This document shows, piece by piece, positions 5,241 through 6,628 of a stretch of DNA of 6,628 bases. A program made the translations under genes and the position numbers. Under the pieces are notes generated by a model. The model searched no databases, was not told the origin of the DNA, and worked only from the letters and a program-made list of their open reading frames with translations. Position 1 is the stretch's first letter. Every line of letters begins with the position of its first letter. The DNA is taken from the NCBI GenBank assembly GCA_021299565.1, contig JAJTHA010000229.1, positions 1 through 6,628 of the forward strand, read 5' to 3'. Source of the stretch: Candidatus Caenarcanales bacterium (GTDB lineage: Bacteria; Cyanobacteriota; Vampirovibrionia; LMEP-6097).

Positions 5241-6576
5241 CCGGCTCTTCTGCACCAAGCATTAGTTCTTGTTTATCAACTCTTTTGATTCTTGCTCCAA
5301 GCTTAGTAAATTTAGCTTCTAAATCTTCATAGCCTCTATCAAGATGCTTAAGTCCTCTAACTTCTGACTTGCCTTTTGCAGCAAGAGCAGCAACAACAAG
5401 AGCAGCTGTACTTCTCAAATCTTTACCTTCAACAGCAGTACCTTTGAGTTTTTCAACGCCTTTGACTACAGCAACTTTTGCATTAATCTCTGCATGAGCT
5501 CCCATTCTTTGTAGCTCTTCTAAATGCTGAAATCTTGAATCATAGATATTTTCTTTGATGACACTAGTGCCTTCAGCAAGAGTCAACATCGCTGCAAAAA
5601 TCGGTTGGATATCAGTTGAGAAACCTGGATACCACATAGTGGTTACATCTGTAGCTTTGAATCTTGATGATTTTAATTCCGGAAGAATATCAACAACTTT
5701 TCTGCCATCAAGCATTCTACCTGTATCAAAAACTTTTATTTGCACGCCTGTCTCTTCTAATTTACTTAATAAAGATTGTAAGTCTTCTTCAATAATATTT
5801 TTTACAAGAACTTTGCCTTTGGTCATAACGCCAGCGATAATAAAAGTTGCAGCTTCGATTCTGTCTGGGATACATTCGTGGTCCACGGAATGCAGTTGCT
5901 GAGCACGTTTGCCGATTATTGTGATATTTGAAGTACCAGCACCTTTGATATCACAACCCATTTTATTCAAAAAGTTTGCAAGATCAACTATCTCAGGATC
6001 TTGAGCAGCATTCTCTATGATAGTTTCACCTTCTGCCATTACCGCAGCGAGCATGATGTTTTCAGTTGCTCCATTTGAAGGCAAGTCTAAATAAATTTTG
6101 GTCCCGATTAATTTATCTGCTTTAGCGTAGATATAACCATCTTCATCAGTGATTTTGCAGCCAAGTGCTTTTAAGCCTTTGAGGTGAAGATCAACTTTAC
6201 GAGCGCCGATATTGCAGCCGCCAGGATAAGCGATACGAGCTTCTTTGAAACGAGCAACAAGTGCTCCAAGAAAAACAAAACTTGCTCTCAATTTGTTAGC
6301 AAGAGCCATTGGCACATAGCAACTAGAAATTTCTCTGGCGTCAACTTCAATAACACCATTTTCGAATTTGGAACTACCACCCAAAAGATCAACGATTTCT
6401 AACATGACGTTCATATCAGATAGATTTGGGACGTTAGTTATTTTGCTAACTCCGTTTGATAAAATTGTTGCGGCGGCTATAATTTTCAGGGCCGAATTTT
6501 TTGCTCCTGATACTACTACTTCACCATTTAATGATTTATTACCTTCAATTACTAGGTATTTTTGCTCTAGATCCAC
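5230..6576 (-). CDS. murA: UDP-N-acetylglucosamine 1-carboxyvinyltransferase (MurA)
   Basis: Cytoplasmic enzyme for the first committed step of peptidoglycan synthesis: transfer of enolpyruvate from PEP to the 3-OH of UDP-GlcNAc. The 448-residue protein is complete and slightly longer than the approximately 420 usual for the family. Landmarks in order are Lys26-Asn27 in SGAKNSAL, Arg97 in LRASF, active-site Cys121 in PGGCNIGAR followed by VDLH, Asp322 in FSTDIQP with NIYDSRFQHLEELQRMGA after it, and Arg388 in DLRSTAALVVAALAAKG before HLDRGYEDLE. Cys121 is the residue modified by fosfomycin; because it is Cys and not Asp, the usual resistance substitution is absent. It starts with GTG preceded by a good Shine-Dalgarno site, unlike the leaderless genes here, which suggests that it is an internal gene of an operon running in from the right edge. 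Its stop overlaps the facing gene. Confidence 0.97.
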   Translation of the reverse strand: MDLEQKYLVIEGNKSLNGEVVVSGAKNSALKIIAAATILSNGVSKITNVPNLSDMNVMLEIVDLLGGSSKFENGVIEVDAREISSCYVPMALANKLRASFVFLGALVARFKEARIAYPGGCNIGARKVDLHLKGLKALGCKITDEDGYIYAKADKLIGTKIYLDLPSNGATENIMLAAVMAEGETIIENAAQDPEIVDLANFLNKMGCDIKGAGTSNITIIGKRAQQLHSVDHECIPDRIEAATFIIAGVMTKGKVLVKNIIEEDLQSLLSKLEETGVQIKVFDTGRMLDGRKVVDILPELKSSRFKATDVTTMWYPGFSTDIQPIFAAMLTLAEGTSVIKENIYDSRFQHLEELQRMGAHAEINAKVAVVKGVEKLKGTAVEGKDLRSTAALVVAALAAKGKSEVRGLKHLDRGYEDLEAKFTKLGARIKRVDKQELMLGAEEPVKA

Positions 6577-6582
6577 TATATT

Positions 6583-6588
6583 CTCCCT
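6583..6588 (-). promoter_or_regulatory. Shine-Dalgarno site for murA
   Basis: On the minus strand AGGGAG stands six bases upstream of the GTG at 6576. This fixes the GTG as the start and shows that the organism uses anti-Shine-Dalgarno pairing for at least some genes. Confidence 0.7.
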
Positions 6589-6628
6589 ACACCCTTAATT
6601 AACATCTCTGACCTTGTTCTCTTGATGA

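Noticed and set aside
5555..5902. Open frame on the strand opposite murA
   Set aside because: It is antisense to well-conserved murA sequence, including Asp322, has no promoter or ribosome site and shows no recognisable protein features.
6576..6626. Possible C-terminus of an upstream minus-strand gene ending in TAG that overlaps the murA GTG by one base
   Set aside because: Only 16 codons are visible, the other two frames also give plausible short tails ending in TAA, and nothing recognisable is encoded. An upstream operon partner is likely from the Shine-Dalgarno start of murA, but the frame cannot be chosen.

Overview
This is an AT-rich, tightly packed bacterial window. It carries a peptidoglycan gene (murA), a lipid-activation gene and a sugar-phosphate-type cupin, so it comes from a walled bacterium. 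Four candidate promoters share an extended -10 of the form TGnTAnAAT. Three of them sit so close to a start codon that the mRNAs would be leaderless, while murA has a clear Shine-Dalgarno site. The mix suggests a poorly studied lineage, perhaps a deep-branching or candidate phylum such as the non-photosynthetic Cyanobacteriota relatives. That placement is a weak guess; nothing here fixes it.

Layout. Positions 2-1075 (+) are the 3' part of a subtilisin-family (S8) serine protease that enters from the left edge. Positions 1100-1526 hold a small self-contained unit: a GIY-YIG nuclease gene (1166-1459) bracketed by two inverted, REP-like bulged hairpins. Their sequences differ but their pairing is preserved, including one compensatory base-pair change. 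This is the most interesting object in the window and looks like a minimal mobile or REP-associated element. Next comes a two-gene operon: a one-domain cupin resembling type II mannose-6-phosphate isomerase (1600-1956) and, overlapping its end, a stand-alone acyl-ACP synthetase resembling the C-terminal half of Aas (about 1937-3448).

A long gene of unknown function (3357-4388, -) runs into the 3' end of the synthetase gene with a 92-base convergent overlap. It is divergent from a second unknown gene (4485-5240, +), which encodes an Ala-rich, helix-prone protein with a seven-glycine linker. The two share a 96-bp region with back-to-back extended -10 elements. The second unknown gene in turn overlaps by 11 bases the convergent murA gene (5230-6576, -), which encodes a complete UDP-GlcNAc enolpyruvyl transferase with its active-site Cys.

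Taken together, cell-envelope functions (MurA, acyl-ACP synthetase, cupin isomerase) sit beside two uncharacterised proteins and a putative selfish element. No RNA genes, CRISPR arrays or classical transposases were seen. No convincing rho-independent terminator was found; both convergent gene pairs simply overlap at their ends.
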